From NCBI GenBank assembly GCA_944385775.1, contig CALWYM010000066.1, positions 1-11,051 of the forward strand: 11,051 nucleotides of DNA, written 5' to 3'. The notes beneath the pieces were generated by a model. That model made no database searches, was not told the DNA's origin, and saw only the letters and a list, made by a program, of their open reading frames with translations. Source of the DNA: an uncultured Oscillospiraceae bacterium (GTDB lineage Bacteria; Bacillota; Clostridia; Oscillospirales; Oscillospiraceae). The position numbers and the translations under genes were made by a program. Every line of letters begins with the position of its first letter. The stretch's first letter is position 1. Of the stretch, positions 1-7,114 are shown in pieces.

Positions 1-1
1 A

Positions 2-613
2 CTTAAGGCATTTAAGGAGTGCCGCATTTCCGTTGGCGCTGAGAACCTTAATGAGAATCCCAAGGGTGCGTATACCGGTGAGGTTTCAGCCGAAATGCTT
101 ACCGACCTTGGAGTAAAGTACGTCATCATCGGTCACTCTGAGAGAAGACAGTATTACGGTGAGACTGATATAACCGTTAACAAGAAGATTCATGCAGCTC
201 TCGAAGCCGGGCTTCAGCCTATTGTTTGTGTCGGTGAGACTCTTGAGCAGCGTGAGCTTGGCGTAACTCTTGAGCTCATTACACTTCAGGTAAAGACTGC
301 TCTTGCCAATGTTCCGCCAGAGAAGGTCCGCAAAATCGTCATTGCGTATGAGCCTATTTGGGCTATCGGTACTGGAAAGACCGCTACTGCAGAGCAGGCC
401 GGTGAGGTTTGCAGCGCTATAAGAGCTGTTATACGTTCCCTCTACGGCGCTCGTATTGCCAGAGCTGTCACAATTCAGTACGGTGGATCCATGAACGAGA
501 AGAATGCTGCTGAGCTTCTTGCTCAGCCCGATATTGACGGTGGTCTTATCGGCGGAGCGTCCCTTGTTCCTGAGAAATTTGCAGCTATTATTGCCGCTGC
601 CAACCAGGAGTAA
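2..613 (+). CDS. tpiA: Triose-phosphate isomerase, 5'-truncated by the window edge
   Basis: This enzyme interconverts dihydroxyacetone phosphate and glyceraldehyde 3-phosphate in cytoplasmic glycolysis. The open frame runs in from base 2 and gives 203 residues to a TAA. The in-frame ATG at base 95 is internal, because family sequence (VGAENL, GAYTGEVSAEML) precedes it. Visible motifs in partial numbering are IIGHSERR with the catalytic His45, AYEPIWAIGTGKTAT with the catalytic Glu117 and mobile loop 6, and the phosphate-binding YGGSM and GGLIGGASL segments. Against the standard numbering (His95, Glu167) about 50 N-terminal residues lie outside the window, so the full protein would be about 253 residues, normal for the family. 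The next gene starts 2 bases after the stop and its ribosome binding site (AGGAG, 606-610) lies in the last codons of this gene, so the two are co-transcribed. Identification is certain; only the start is missing. Confidence 0.97.
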   Translation, partial: LKAFKECRISVGAENLNENPKGAYTGEVSAEMLTDLGVKYVIIGHSERRQYYGETDITVNKKIHAALEAGLQPIVCVGETLEQRELGVTLELITLQVKTALANVPPEKVRKIVIAYEPIWAIGTGKTATAEQAGEVCSAIRAVIRSLYGARIARAVTIQYGGSMNEKNAAELLAQPDIDGGLIGGASLVPEKFAAIIAAANQE

Positions 614-615
614 TT

Positions 616-2139
616 ATGAAGAAACCTTTTACCCTTATAATTATGGATGGATACGGGATTGATATCCCGGATCCATCCAGAAATGCCATCGCTGCTGCAA
701 GGACTCCGGTCTTTGACCAGCTTGTGGCTTCCTGCCCTCACTGCCTCCTTCAGGCTTCCGGAGAAGATGTTGGTCTTCCTGAAGGACAGATGGGTAACAG
801 CGAGGTGGGACACACAAATATAGGCGCAGGACGGATTGTGTTCCAGATTCTGCCCAGAATAACGGTTTCCATTCGTAACGGTAGTTTTTTTGAAAATAAA
901 GAATATATAGACGCGATGGACTCTGCCAAGGCAAATGGCGGCGCGCTCCACCTTTTCGGACTTATGTCAAACGGAGGTGTTCACAGCCACAATACCCATT
1001 TCTGGGCAGCACTTGAGATGGCAAAGCGTCGTGGACTTTCCAAGGTTTATATCCATTGCTTTATGGACGGCAGAGATGTGCCGCCTACCTCCGGCAAGGA
1101 GTTTATCCAGGAATGTAAGGATAAATGCGCTGAAATTGGTGTAGGACAGATTGCTACTATCTCCGGTCGTTATTATGCTATGGACCGTGATAATAACTGG
1201 GACAGAGTTGAAAAGGCGTACAGTGCCATTGTGTACGGCGAGGGCAACTTTGATGCAGATCCGGTTCACACCATGGAGGCTTCCTATGAGGCAGGGGTTA
1301 CAGATGAGTTTGTGGTGCCTACTGTTTGCTGTAAGGAAGGCATGGTCAAAAGCGGCGATTCAATTATATTTATGAATTTCCGTCCCGACAGAGCAAGGGA
1401 GATTACCAGAGCCTTTGTAGATCCTGATTTCACCGGCTTTGAGAGGAGAAATGGGTTCTTCCCCGTCAAATACGTATGCACAGCTCAGTATGATGCTGCA
1501 ATGCCGAATGTTACTGTGGCATATCCTCCGGAGGAGCTTAAAAACACCCTGGGTGAGATTATAAGTCAGAAAGGTATGACCCAGCTTCGCATTGCCGAAA
1601 CCGAAAAGTATGCCCATGTGACTTTCTTCTTTAACGGAGGAGTTGAGACTGTTTGCCCTGGTGAGGACAGATGCCTTATTCCTTCACCAAAGGAGTTCCC
1701 GACCTACGACCTTATCCCCGAGATGAGCGCCTACAAGGTTGCCGACGAAGCGGTAAAGCGTATTGAGAGCGGCGAGTACGATATGGTCATTCTTAATTTT
1801 GCAAACTGCGATATGGTTGGTCATACAGGTGTTTTCGATGCTGCTGTCAAGGCTGTTGAGGTAGTTGACGAGTGTATGGGCAAGGTTGTGGCGGCTACGG
1901 ACAGAATGGGTGGCGTCAGCTTTGTTACAGCTGACCACGGCAATGCCGATAAAATGCTTGATGAAAATGGCGAGGTATATACCGCACACACAACTAATCC
2001 TGTGCCCTTTATCGTAAAGGGTCTTGAGGATATTAAGCTTGCAGATGGCAGACTTGCCGACATAGCTCCAACTATGCTTGAAGCTATGGGCATTGAAAAG
2101 CCTGACGAGATGACGGGCACCTCTCTTATTATCAGATAA
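616..2139 (+). CDS. gpmI: 2,3-bisphosphoglycerate-independent phosphoglycerate mutase
   Basis: This enzyme converts 3-phosphoglycerate to 2-phosphoglycerate in glycolysis through a phosphoserine intermediate on a two-manganese centre. The 507-residue length is typical. The alkaline-phosphatase-type metal site is complete: Asp11 (IIMDGYG), the Ser62 nucleophile (GNSEVGHTNIGAGR), Asp399 and His403 (NCDMVGHTG), Asp440 and His441 (TADHGNAD) and His458. Substrate-site residues are also in place: His123 (NGGVHSH), Arg153/Asp154 (MDGRD), Arg185 and Arg191 (GRYYAMDRDNNWDR), Arg256 and Arg259 (NFRPDRAREI) and Lys331. The ATG at 616 is set by an AGGAG five bases upstream inside tpiA. It is the second gene of what is probably a larger glycolytic operon, gap-pgk-tpiA-gpmI by analogy with other Firmicutes; the upstream part is not visible. 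A strong terminator follows 13 bases after the TAA. No anomalies were seen. Confidence 0.97.
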   Translation: MKKPFTLIIMDGYGIDIPDPSRNAIAAARTPVFDQLVASCPHCLLQASGEDVGLPEGQMGNSEVGHTNIGAGRIVFQILPRITVSIRNGSFFENKEYIDAMDSAKANGGALHLFGLMSNGGVHSHNTHFWAALEMAKRRGLSKVYIHCFMDGRDVPPTSGKEFIQECKDKCAEIGVGQIATISGRYYAMDRDNNWDRVEKAYSAIVYGEGNFDADPVHTMEASYEAGVTDEFVVPTVCCKEGMVKSGDSIIFMNFRPDRAREITRAFVDPDFTGFERRNGFFPVKYVCTAQYDAAMPNVTVAYPPEELKNTLGEIISQKGMTQLRIAETEKYAHVTFFFNGGVETVCPGEDRCLIPSPKEFPTYDLIPEMSAYKVADEAVKRIESGEYDMVILNFANCDMVGHTGVFDAAVKAVEVVDECMGKVVAATDRMGGVSFVTADHGNADKMLDENGEVYTAHTTNPVPFIVKGLEDIKLADGRLADIAPTMLEAMGIEKPDEMTGTSLIIR

Positions 2140-2152
2140 TCATGTAATGATG

Positions 2153-2187
2153 AAAATCCTGCGGCAGAATTTGTCGCAGGATTTTTT
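2153..2187 (+). terminator. Intrinsic terminator after gpmI
   Basis: A 14-bp stem, AAAATCCTGCGGCA (2153-2166) with TGTCGCAGGATTTT (2172-2185), contains one G-U wobble and closes on a 5-base GAATT loop. Six T residues run through 2187. It closes the tpiA-gpmI transcript. The A-run on the 5' side would also give a U-run on the minus strand, but no minus-strand gene ends here. Confidence 0.92.
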
Positions 2188-2201
2188 ATATCCTCCTTGG
2201 C

Positions 2202-2232
2202 GAAAATTATTCATTATAAATAAATAATTTTC
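2202..2232. repeat. AT-rich inverted repeat upstream of transporter promoter
   Basis: GAAAATTATT (2202-2211) and AATAATTTTC (2223-2232) are perfect 10-base inverted arms around an 11-base centre. The right arm overlaps 2226-2240, which matches the CodY box AATTTTCNGAAAATT at 11 of 14 specified positions. It lies about 30 bases upstream of the -35 of the amino acid transporter promoter. It could be a regulator site or an A/T-rich upstream promoter element. The surrounding DNA is very AT-rich, so chance is a real alternative. Confidence 0.35.
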
Positions 2233-2252
2233 CAATTATTTTTAATAGTTAT

Positions 2253-2268
2253 TCAATATGAATATTGA
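2253..2268. promoter_or_regulatory. Candidate operator dyad over the -35 of the transporter promoter
   Basis: TCAATAT-GA-ATATTGA (2253-2268) is a dyad with two perfect 7-base arms around a 2-base centre. Its right arm overlaps the -35 hexamer TTGATA (2265-2270). A second imperfect dyad, ATACAA-N7-TTGTAT (2272-2290), overlaps the spacer and -10. The position suits a repressor that occludes RNA polymerase. The regulator is not identifiable from this window. Confidence 0.35.
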
Positions 2269-2293
2269 TAAATACAAAATAGTATTGTATAAT
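2265..2293 (+). promoter_or_regulatory. Sigma-A-type promoter of the amino acid ABC transporter operon
   Basis: TTGATA (2265-2270), a 17-base spacer and a consensus TATAAT (2288-2293) form a near-ideal housekeeping promoter. Transcription would begin near 2300, giving a leader of about 32 bases with a GGAGGG ribosome binding site (2320-2325) ahead of the ATG at 2332. The leader is too short for a riboswitch or T-box, so any regulation is more likely at the promoter dyads. Confidence 0.8.
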
Positions 2294-2331
2294 TTATAGG
2301 CAAATTTGAAAAAGACCTTGGAGGGTTAAAT

Positions 2332-3189
2332 ATGAAAAAACTTATTAAAATTGCGGCATTAAGCCTGGCACTTGTGCTTTTGCTATGTTCTTGCGGCAAC
2401 AGTGGGGACGAAGAAAATCAGGATATATCTGTATATACAAATGCATATTTTGCACCGTTCGAGTATTATGACGGCACTGAAATAGTCGGTGTAGACGTAG
2501 ATATTATGAATATGGTAGGCGAGAAGCTTGGAAAGGGTGTTACATATACAAATGTAGATTTTGCTTCTATTATTGATAATGTATCTACCGGAAAGCTCTG
2601 CGACGTAGGTGCGGCAGGAATTACAATTACAGAGGCGCGACAGGAGCTTGTAGATTTTTCTGATCCGTATTTTACTTCTGTTCAGTATGTGATTTATCCT
2701 GCCAGTTCTATGGAGATTGACGGTACTGACGGCGATGTAAACTATATTCTCTGGGATTCACTGGCAGGAAAGAAAATTGGTGTTCAGATGGACACTACCG
2801 GCGACATTTATGTTGACGGGGAAATCAATGCCACAGAGGAAGATGAGAATTACGGATATAACGGCGTACTTTACGGAACAGGTGCTGAGCTTGTAAGATA
2901 CGATAACGCACAGCTTGCGGTGGACGCCATTAACGCCGGTGGCGTAGACGTTGTGGTTGTTGACTATATCCCAGCCTCCTATATTGTGGATAAAAACAGC
3001 GGCTTTGAGTGTGCTGCGCTCTATTATGACGGCGGCGATGAGGCTGATTATCCTACCGAGGAGCAGTACGCCATATGCGTTACGGAGGGACAGGACGAGC
3101 TTCTTGAGGCAATTAACCAGGTTCTCTCCGAGCTTGGTGAGGACGGAATCAACGACCTTGTTATGAAGCACATGGGTCTTGAGGAGTAA
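2332..3189 (+). CDS. Polar amino acid ABC transporter substrate-binding lipoprotein (SBP_bac_3 family)
   Basis: This extracellular receptor would capture an amino acid and deliver it to the permease encoded next. The 285-residue protein starts with a lipoprotein signal: MKK, a hydrophobic run to residue 18, then lipobox L18-C-S-C21, so Cys21 should be lipidated and the protein tethered outside the membrane. Family 3 periplasmic-binding features follow: GVDVDIMN near residues 53-60 and the signature GITITEARQELVDFSDPYF (96-114), whose Arg103 is the likely ligand carboxylate contact. KKIGVQMDTTGDIY (147-160) starts the second lobe, and Asp211 is a candidate for the ligand amino group. The mature protein is strongly acidic. 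Ligand identity (glutamine, cystine, histidine or another polar amino acid) cannot be read from the sequence. First gene of the operon, with a strong promoter upstream and an intercistronic hairpin downstream. Confidence 0.93.
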   Translation: MKKLIKIAALSLALVLLLCSCGNSGDEENQDISVYTNAYFAPFEYYDGTEIVGVDVDIMNMVGEKLGKGVTYTNVDFASIIDNVSTGKLCDVGAAGITITEARQELVDFSDPYFTSVQYVIYPASSMEIDGTDGDVNYILWDSLAGKKIGVQMDTTGDIYVDGEINATEEDENYGYNGVLYGTGAELVRYDNAQLAVDAINAGGVDVVVVDYIPASYIVDKNSGFECAALYYDGGDEADYPTEEQYAICVTEGQDELLEAINQVLSELGEDGINDLVMKHMGLEE

Positions 3190-3219
3190 TTTTTAAGTAC
3201 GGAAATATTGGATTTGAGT

Positions 3220-3252
3220 AGACGGAACAGGATCTCGGGCGCTGTTCCATCT
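3220..3252 (+). other. Intercistronic stem-loop between binding protein and permease genes
   Basis: AGACGGAACAG (3220-3230) and CTGTTCCATCT (3242-3252) pair over 11 positions with a single C-A mismatch around an 11-base loop. There is no T-run after it, so it is not a standard terminator. In binding-protein operons, hairpins at this place often shield the upstream message from 3' exonucleases or attenuate downstream transcription, giving more receptor than permease. That role is inferred here. Confidence 0.55.
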
Positions 3253-3280
3253 GTATTATGGGGCGTAAGAGGGTGAGAGG

Positions 3281-3979
3281 ATGAGTAAATTTATCAGACT
3301 TGTAATTGAAATATTCACCACGGAAACATACCTTGACAGTATGCTGTCAGGATTTGAAATGACAATAGTTATATCCCTAGGAGCTTCACTGCTTGGGCTT
3401 GTACTGGGTGTCCTGGTGGCAATCACGGGACTTTGGAGTTCAAAGAGTATTTTTGCTAAAATTCCAAAGGCAATAGCGAAAGTCTATGTTACGGTCATAA
3501 GAGGGACGCCTATGGCGCTTCAGCTATATATCATGGCTTTTGTAGTATTTGCCATAAGAGGCTTTCCTCTTACAGTTACGGCAATAATAGCTTTTGGAAT
3601 AAATTCCGGGGCGTATGTTTCAGAAAATATTCGTGCCGGTATTTTGTCTGTTGACATAGGTCAGACAGAGGCCGGTCGCTCTCTGGGTCTTACTTCCTCG
3701 GCAACAATGCGGAAAATTGTTATTCCTCAGGCTATTAAAAATGTAATACCCTCCATAGGAAATGAGCTCATTGCCCTTATTAAGGAAACTTCCATTGTCA
3801 GTATGATTGGTATGTACGACTTGACATGCGCTGCAAGGAATGTGGGCAGCGGAAATAACCTAGCAAATAATCTTGCGCCGATGACCGTAGCTGCGCTGTT
3901 TTATCTTTCTGTGGTGTATCTTTTAACCTTTGGAATAAAGCGTATAGAGAGGAGGCTCAGAGAAAGTGATAAGCGTTAA
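3281..3979 (+). CDS. Polar amino acid ABC transporter permease (HisM/GlnP type)
   Basis: Integral membrane subunit that forms the amino acid translocation path. It has 232 residues with about five hydrophobic segments, the clearest near 28-50, 76-92, 97-115 and 200-219. RGTPMALQL (74-82) is typical of HisMQ-type permeases. The cytoplasmic EAA loop runs EAGRSLGLTSSATMRKIVIP (130-149) and should dock on the ATPase encoded next. A single permease gene is present, so a homodimer is likely. The ATG at 3281 follows a purine-rich ribosome binding site (AGGGTG, 3270-3275). The gap of 91 bases from the receptor gene holds a stem-loop. The 3' end overlaps the ATPase gene by 14 bases in another frame, consistent with translational coupling. 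Confidence 0.94.
   Translation: MSKFIRLVIEIFTTETYLDSMLSGFEMTIVISLGASLLGLVLGVLVAITGLWSSKSIFAKIPKAIAKVYVTVIRGTPMALQLYIMAFVVFAIRGFPLTVTAIIAFGINSGAYVSENIRAGILSVDIGQTEAGRSLGLTSSATMRKIVIPQAIKNVIPSIGNELIALIKETSIVSMIGMYDLTCAARNVGSGNNLANNLAPMTVAALFYLSVVYLLTFGIKRIERRLRESDKR
3950..3955 (+). promoter_or_regulatory. Ribosome binding site that supports the GTG start of the ATPase gene
   Basis: AGGAGG lies inside the permease coding sequence, 10 bases before a GTG at 3966. The GTG start puts the canonical N-terminus (MISVKNIYKDFG) in register with other GlnQ-type ATPases, so it is preferred over any later ATG. Confidence 0.75.
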
Positions 3980-4862
3980 AAACATATATAAGGATTTTGG
4001 GAGCCTTCATGTTTTAAAAGGCGTGTCTCTGGAAGTGGAAAAGGGCGGAAAATACGTTATAATCGGTCCCTCCGGCAGCGGAAAAAGTACGTTCTTGCGC
4101 TGTATGAACCTAATTGAAACACCGACCTACGGAGAGGTATGGCTTGACGGAGGACTCATAACCCCTGTCGACCCCTATCTTCACATAGACGTTATAATGA
4201 CATCAAGGACGTTTAAGTCAATGAAGCAGTCAACCGGAAAAACCGATGACGAAATCATTATGGAGATTAAGAAGAAAGACCTTCTTAAAAAGCGTGAGGG
4301 CGCTGAATATAAGTCGCTGATTAAAAAAATAGAGAAGGAAAATACCATTGAATTCAATGCAGCCCGGCAAAAGATGGGTATGGTGTTTCAGCAGTTTAAT
4401 CTTTTCCCGCACCTTACGGTAATGCAGAATATGACCCTGGCTCCGGTGTACAACGGAATTAAGACTAAGGAGCAGGCATCGGAAGACGCGCTGAAGCTTC
4501 TTAACAGGATCGGACTTTCAGACAAGGCGGATGAGTACCCAAACAAGCTTTCCGGTGGACAGAAGCAGCGTATCGCTATTGTAAGGGCGCTTTGCATGGA
4601 GCCGGAGGTAATGCTTTTTGATGAGCCAACCAGTGCCCTTGACCCCGAAATGGTGGGTGAAGTTCTTGACGTAATGAAGGACCTGGCAAGGGAAGGGATG
4701 ACAATGGTGGTTGTCACCCACGAAATGGGATTTGCCAGAGAGGTGGGAGATAGGATTATATTTATGGACGGCGGCTTAATAGCCGAGGAAGGTACGCCGG
4801 AGGAAATTTTTGAGCACCCGAAAAGCCCACGTCTTCAATCTTTTCTGGCAAAGGTTCTGTAA
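3966..4862 (+). CDS. Polar amino acid ABC transporter ATP-binding protein with an unusual internal insertion
   Basis: Cytoplasmic ATPase that powers the importer. Motifs are complete: Walker A GPSGSGKST (34-42), Q-loop Gln142 (MVFQQFNLFPH), signature LSGGQKQR (195-202), Walker B VMLFDE with Glu220, D-loop SALD (223-226) and the switch His252 (VTHEMGFA). The protein has 298 residues, against about 240 for GlnQ/HisP-type ATPases. The excess lies between LDG (60-62) and RQKMGMVFQ (134-142): about 71 residues where E. coli GlnQ, as I recall it, has about 13. The insert is rich in Lys, Glu and Asp and looks helical (for example IIMEIKKKDLLKKREGAEYK). It sits before the Q-loop in the region that faces the transmembrane subunit or regulatory partners. 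The frame is intact and all catalytic motifs are kept, so the protein should work. GTG start, 14-base overlap with the permease gene. Confidence 0.94.
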   Translation: MISVKNIYKDFGSLHVLKGVSLEVEKGGKYVIIGPSGSGKSTFLRCMNLIETPTYGEVWLDGGLITPVDPYLHIDVIMTSRTFKSMKQSTGKTDDEIIMEIKKKDLLKKREGAEYKSLIKKIEKENTIEFNAARQKMGMVFQQFNLFPHLTVMQNMTLAPVYNGIKTKEQASEDALKLLNRIGLSDKADEYPNKLSGGQKQRIAIVRALCMEPEVMLFDEPTSALDPEMVGEVLDVMKDLAREGMTMVVVTHEMGFAREVGDRIIFMDGGLIAEEGTPEEIFEHPKSPRLQSFLAKVL

Positions 4863-4935
4863 AATTTTAAAACCTCTGAACTTTTCTGATTATTTTCTGT
4901 CTTAATAAGTAGAAGATGAAAAGGAGGGTTTATCC

Positions 4936-5910
4936 ATGAAAAGAAAATTTTTGCAGTGTTTGTGTGTAGCCATTATTGTGGCGCTTCTTTTTTCCTCATG
5001 CAGCGCCAGTAAAGGCAGTGACAGTTCCTCATCACTTAACGGAGCAACGTCTACGGAAAGTGAGAATGTAAGTTTATCTATGGACGAAGCAGATTCTGCT
5101 CCGCCACCGGAGGAAACAGGGGAGGAAATAGGTCAGGGCAGTCTTTCAGAAAAACCCGACGGGGATTTTACGGAGAAAATAATCTATTCAGCTAACGCAA
5201 ATATTGAGACGACAGAATTTGACCAAACGGTAGACAATGTTTATACTCTCGTGGATACATACGGCGGGTATATTGAATCCTCCTATGTTACCGGAAAGGA
5301 TTACAGGGAGGAATTTTACGGCTACCAGAGCTATCGCTACGCAGAGTTCGTCATAAGAGTGCCGGTACAGGGTTACGGCAGCCTTACAGGCGAGCTGGAT
5401 ACCCTGGGGAATGTACTGAGCATTAATGAGATCTCTGACAATATTACTGTAAAATTTTACGACTCCCAGTCAAGGCTTGATACGTACAAAATCGAGGAGC
5501 AGCGGCTTCTTGCCATGCTGGAAAAGGCGGAGACCGTTACCGATATGATTGAGATAGAAAGCCGTATATCTGAGGTGCGGTACGAGATTGAATCGTTAGA
5601 ATCACTGCTCAGAACATGGCAGAACCAGGTGGATTACAGTACCGTTACGATCTCAATTAACGAGGTAAGGGAGCTTACTCCGAAGGTAGAGCGGGAAAGA
5701 AGCTACTGGCAGCAGATATGGGACGGTCTTAGGGACTCTGTAAGGTCAATAGGAAGGTTCTTTAAAGATTTGTTTATGGGTTTTGTAATTTCACTGCCTG
5801 TTGTTATAACCGTTGCCCTCGGAGCGACCGCTATTATCCTTATAATTAAAAGGATAGTAAAGGTGATAAAAATGAAAAAACTTAAGAAAAAGGACGACGG
5901 CGAAAGCTGA
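4936..5910 (+). CDS. DUF4349 domain-containing lipoprotein
   Basis: Function is unknown. The 324-residue protein has a signal peptide with lipobox F19-S-S-C22, a low-complexity Ser/Glu/Pro linker (about 23-75), then a DUF4349-like domain. A beta-type part (80-175, with IIYSANANIETTEFDQTVDN and FVIRVP) is followed by a long helical, probable coiled-coil stretch (about 176-232: SRLDTYKIEEQRLLAMLEKA, IEIESRISEVRYEIESLESL) and the closing strand VDYSTVTISI. The C-terminus carries a membrane span (about 281-304) and a lysine-rich tail, so the exported domain would be held at both ends with the tail inside. The start is set by AAGGAGGG 8 bases before the ATG. It lies 73 bases behind the transporter ATPase with no hairpin or good promoter between, so read-through from the transporter operon is possible. 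The stop is TGA, the only one among the clearly intact genes here. Confidence 0.88.
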   Translation: MKRKFLQCLCVAIIVALLFSSCSASKGSDSSSSLNGATSTESENVSLSMDEADSAPPPEETGEEIGQGSLSEKPDGDFTEKIIYSANANIETTEFDQTVDNVYTLVDTYGGYIESSYVTGKDYREEFYGYQSYRYAEFVIRVPVQGYGSLTGELDTLGNVLSINEISDNITVKFYDSQSRLDTYKIEEQRLLAMLEKAETVTDMIEIESRISEVRYEIESLESLLRTWQNQVDYSTVTISINEVRELTPKVERERSYWQQIWDGLRDSVRSIGRFFKDLFMGFVISLPVVITVALGATAIILIIKRIVKVIKMKKLKKKDDGES

Positions 5911-5943
5911 GCGGGTTTTATTCAGAATTATAAAAATACAAAC

Positions 5944-5980
5944 AAAAAGTGACGCAGACAGAGGGCTGTGTCACTTTTTT
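5944..5980 (+). terminator. Intrinsic terminator after the DUF4349 gene
   Basis: AAAAAGTGACGCAG (5944-5957) pairs with CTGTGTCACTTTTT (5966-5979) over 14 bp with one G-U wobble, around an 8-base loop, ending in six T residues. It separates the transporter/DUF4349 block from the prfA operon. Confidence 0.9.
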
Positions 5981-5986
5981 ATTTGC

Positions 5987-6015
5987 TTTACTTTTGAAAA
6001 GAAATGTGGTAACAT
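5987..6015 (+). promoter_or_regulatory. Probable promoter of the prfA-tsaC-coaE-aminopeptidase operon
   Basis: TTTACT (5987-5992), a 17-base spacer and TAACAT (6010-6015) are preceded by TGTGG, which fits the Gram-positive extended -10 (TRTGN). It sits just after a terminator and 33 bases before the prfA ATG, the expected place for an operon promoter. Neither hexamer is perfect. TTGAAA at 5994-5999 is an alternative -35 but has no good -10 at proper spacing. Confidence 0.55.
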
Positions 6016-6048
6016 CATAGGAAGAAAATAATTGGAGAAGGTTTTATA

Positions 6049-7110
6049 ATGCTAAGTAAGCTTAAGGAGCTTGAGAGGAAATATACAGAGCTGGAGCGTA
6101 AGCTTATGGAGCCTGAGGTTTATTCGGATAACGCCCTGTATTCAAAGCTTGCCCGTGAGCGGAGAGAGCTTCAGCCCGTTGTAGATACGTACAGAAAGAG
6201 GGTTGCGGCGCAGAAGAGAATAGAGGAAGCCAAGGAGCTTTTAGGCGACCATGAGCTTTCGGATATGGCGCAGGAAGAAATTGATTCGGGTAAGCGTGAA
6301 ATAGAGAAGCTTGACAGGGAACTTAAGATTTTGCTTTTGCCGAAGGACCCGAATGACGAGAAAAATGTTATTATGGAAATACGCTCCGGTGTGGGTGGCG
6401 AAGAGTCAGCCCTTTTTGCCCACAGCCTTTTCAGAATGTATTCAATGTACGCTGAAAATAGAAAATGGAAATATGAAATTGCCAATATTAATGAGACAGA
6501 GCTTGGCGGCATAAAGGAAATAAGCTTTATTATTGAGGGGCAGGGCGCGTATTCCAGGCTTAAATTTGAATCCGGAGTTCACCGTGTTCAGCGTGTTCCC
6601 GATACGGAATCCGGAGGAAGAATACACACAAGTACCGTTACGGTTGCCGTACTGCCGGAGATGGACGAGCTTGAATTTCACATTAATCCAAACGATTTGC
6701 AGATAGATACCTTTCGTTCCACAGGAGCGGGTGGGCAGAAGGTTAATAAAACAGAGTCGGCAATCAGAATAACCCATATTCCTACGGGAATGGTGGTTGA
6801 ATGTCAGGACGAGAGAAGTCAGTATAAAAATAAGGACAGGGCCATGAAGATCCTGGCTTCACGCCTTTATGAGGCGGAAAAGGAAAAGCGAGACGCAGCC
6901 GTTGCCGCTGAGAGAAAAAGTCAGGTGGGAACAGGTATGCGTAACGAGAGAATCAGGACATACAACTTTCCTCAGGGGAGAGTTACCGACCACAGAATAA
7001 ACCTGACACTGTATAAAATAGATGAGATTATGGATGGTAATCTTGATGAGATAATAGACGCTCTCATTACAGCGGACCAGGCGGAAAAGCTTAAAAGCGG
7101 AGAGTATTAA
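6049..7110 (+). CDS. prfA: Peptide chain release factor 1
   Basis: Recognises UAA and UAG stop codons in the ribosomal A site and triggers peptide release. The 353 residues match family length. An N-terminal helical coiled-coil domain (about 1-95) is followed by the class I release factor core. The stop-codon reading tripeptide of the PxT type is P184-D-T186, within RVPDTESGGRIHTS, which marks RF1 rather than RF2 (SPF). The catalytic GGQ is at 228-230 in FRSTGAGGQKVNKTESAIRI, where the Gln is the usual methylation target. The ATG at 6049 follows GGAGAAGG. prmC, which encodes the GGQ methyltransferase and often accompanies prfA in Firmicutes, is not next to it; the next gene instead starts 4 bases after the TAA. 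First gene of a four-gene housekeeping operon. Confidence 0.96.
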   Translation: MLSKLKELERKYTELERKLMEPEVYSDNALYSKLARERRELQPVVDTYRKRVAAQKRIEEAKELLGDHELSDMAQEEIDSGKREIEKLDRELKILLLPKDPNDEKNVIMEIRSGVGGEESALFAHSLFRMYSMYAENRKWKYEIANINETELGGIKEISFIIEGQGAYSRLKFESGVHRVQRVPDTESGGRIHTSTVTVAVLPEMDELEFHINPNDLQIDTFRSTGAGGQKVNKTESAIRITHIPTGMVVECQDERSQYKNKDRAMKILASRLYEAEKEKRDAAVAAERKSQVGTGMRNERIRTYNFPQGRVTDHRINLTLYKIDEIMDGNLDEIIDALITADQAEKLKSGEY

Positions 7111-7114
7111 TATT

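Noticed and set aside
523..951. 142-residue minus-strand open frame over the tpiA-gpmI junction, and similar antisense frames (8880-9314, 2758-3171, 6171-6512)
   Set aside because: Each is opposite a clearly identified conserved gene, shows no recognisable domain and mirrors that gene's codon bias.
4863..4935. Promoter or terminator between the transporter ATPase and DUF4349 genes
   Set aside because: TAATAA (4903-4908) could be a -10, but no -35 with proper spacing is present, and no stem-loop was found in the gap.
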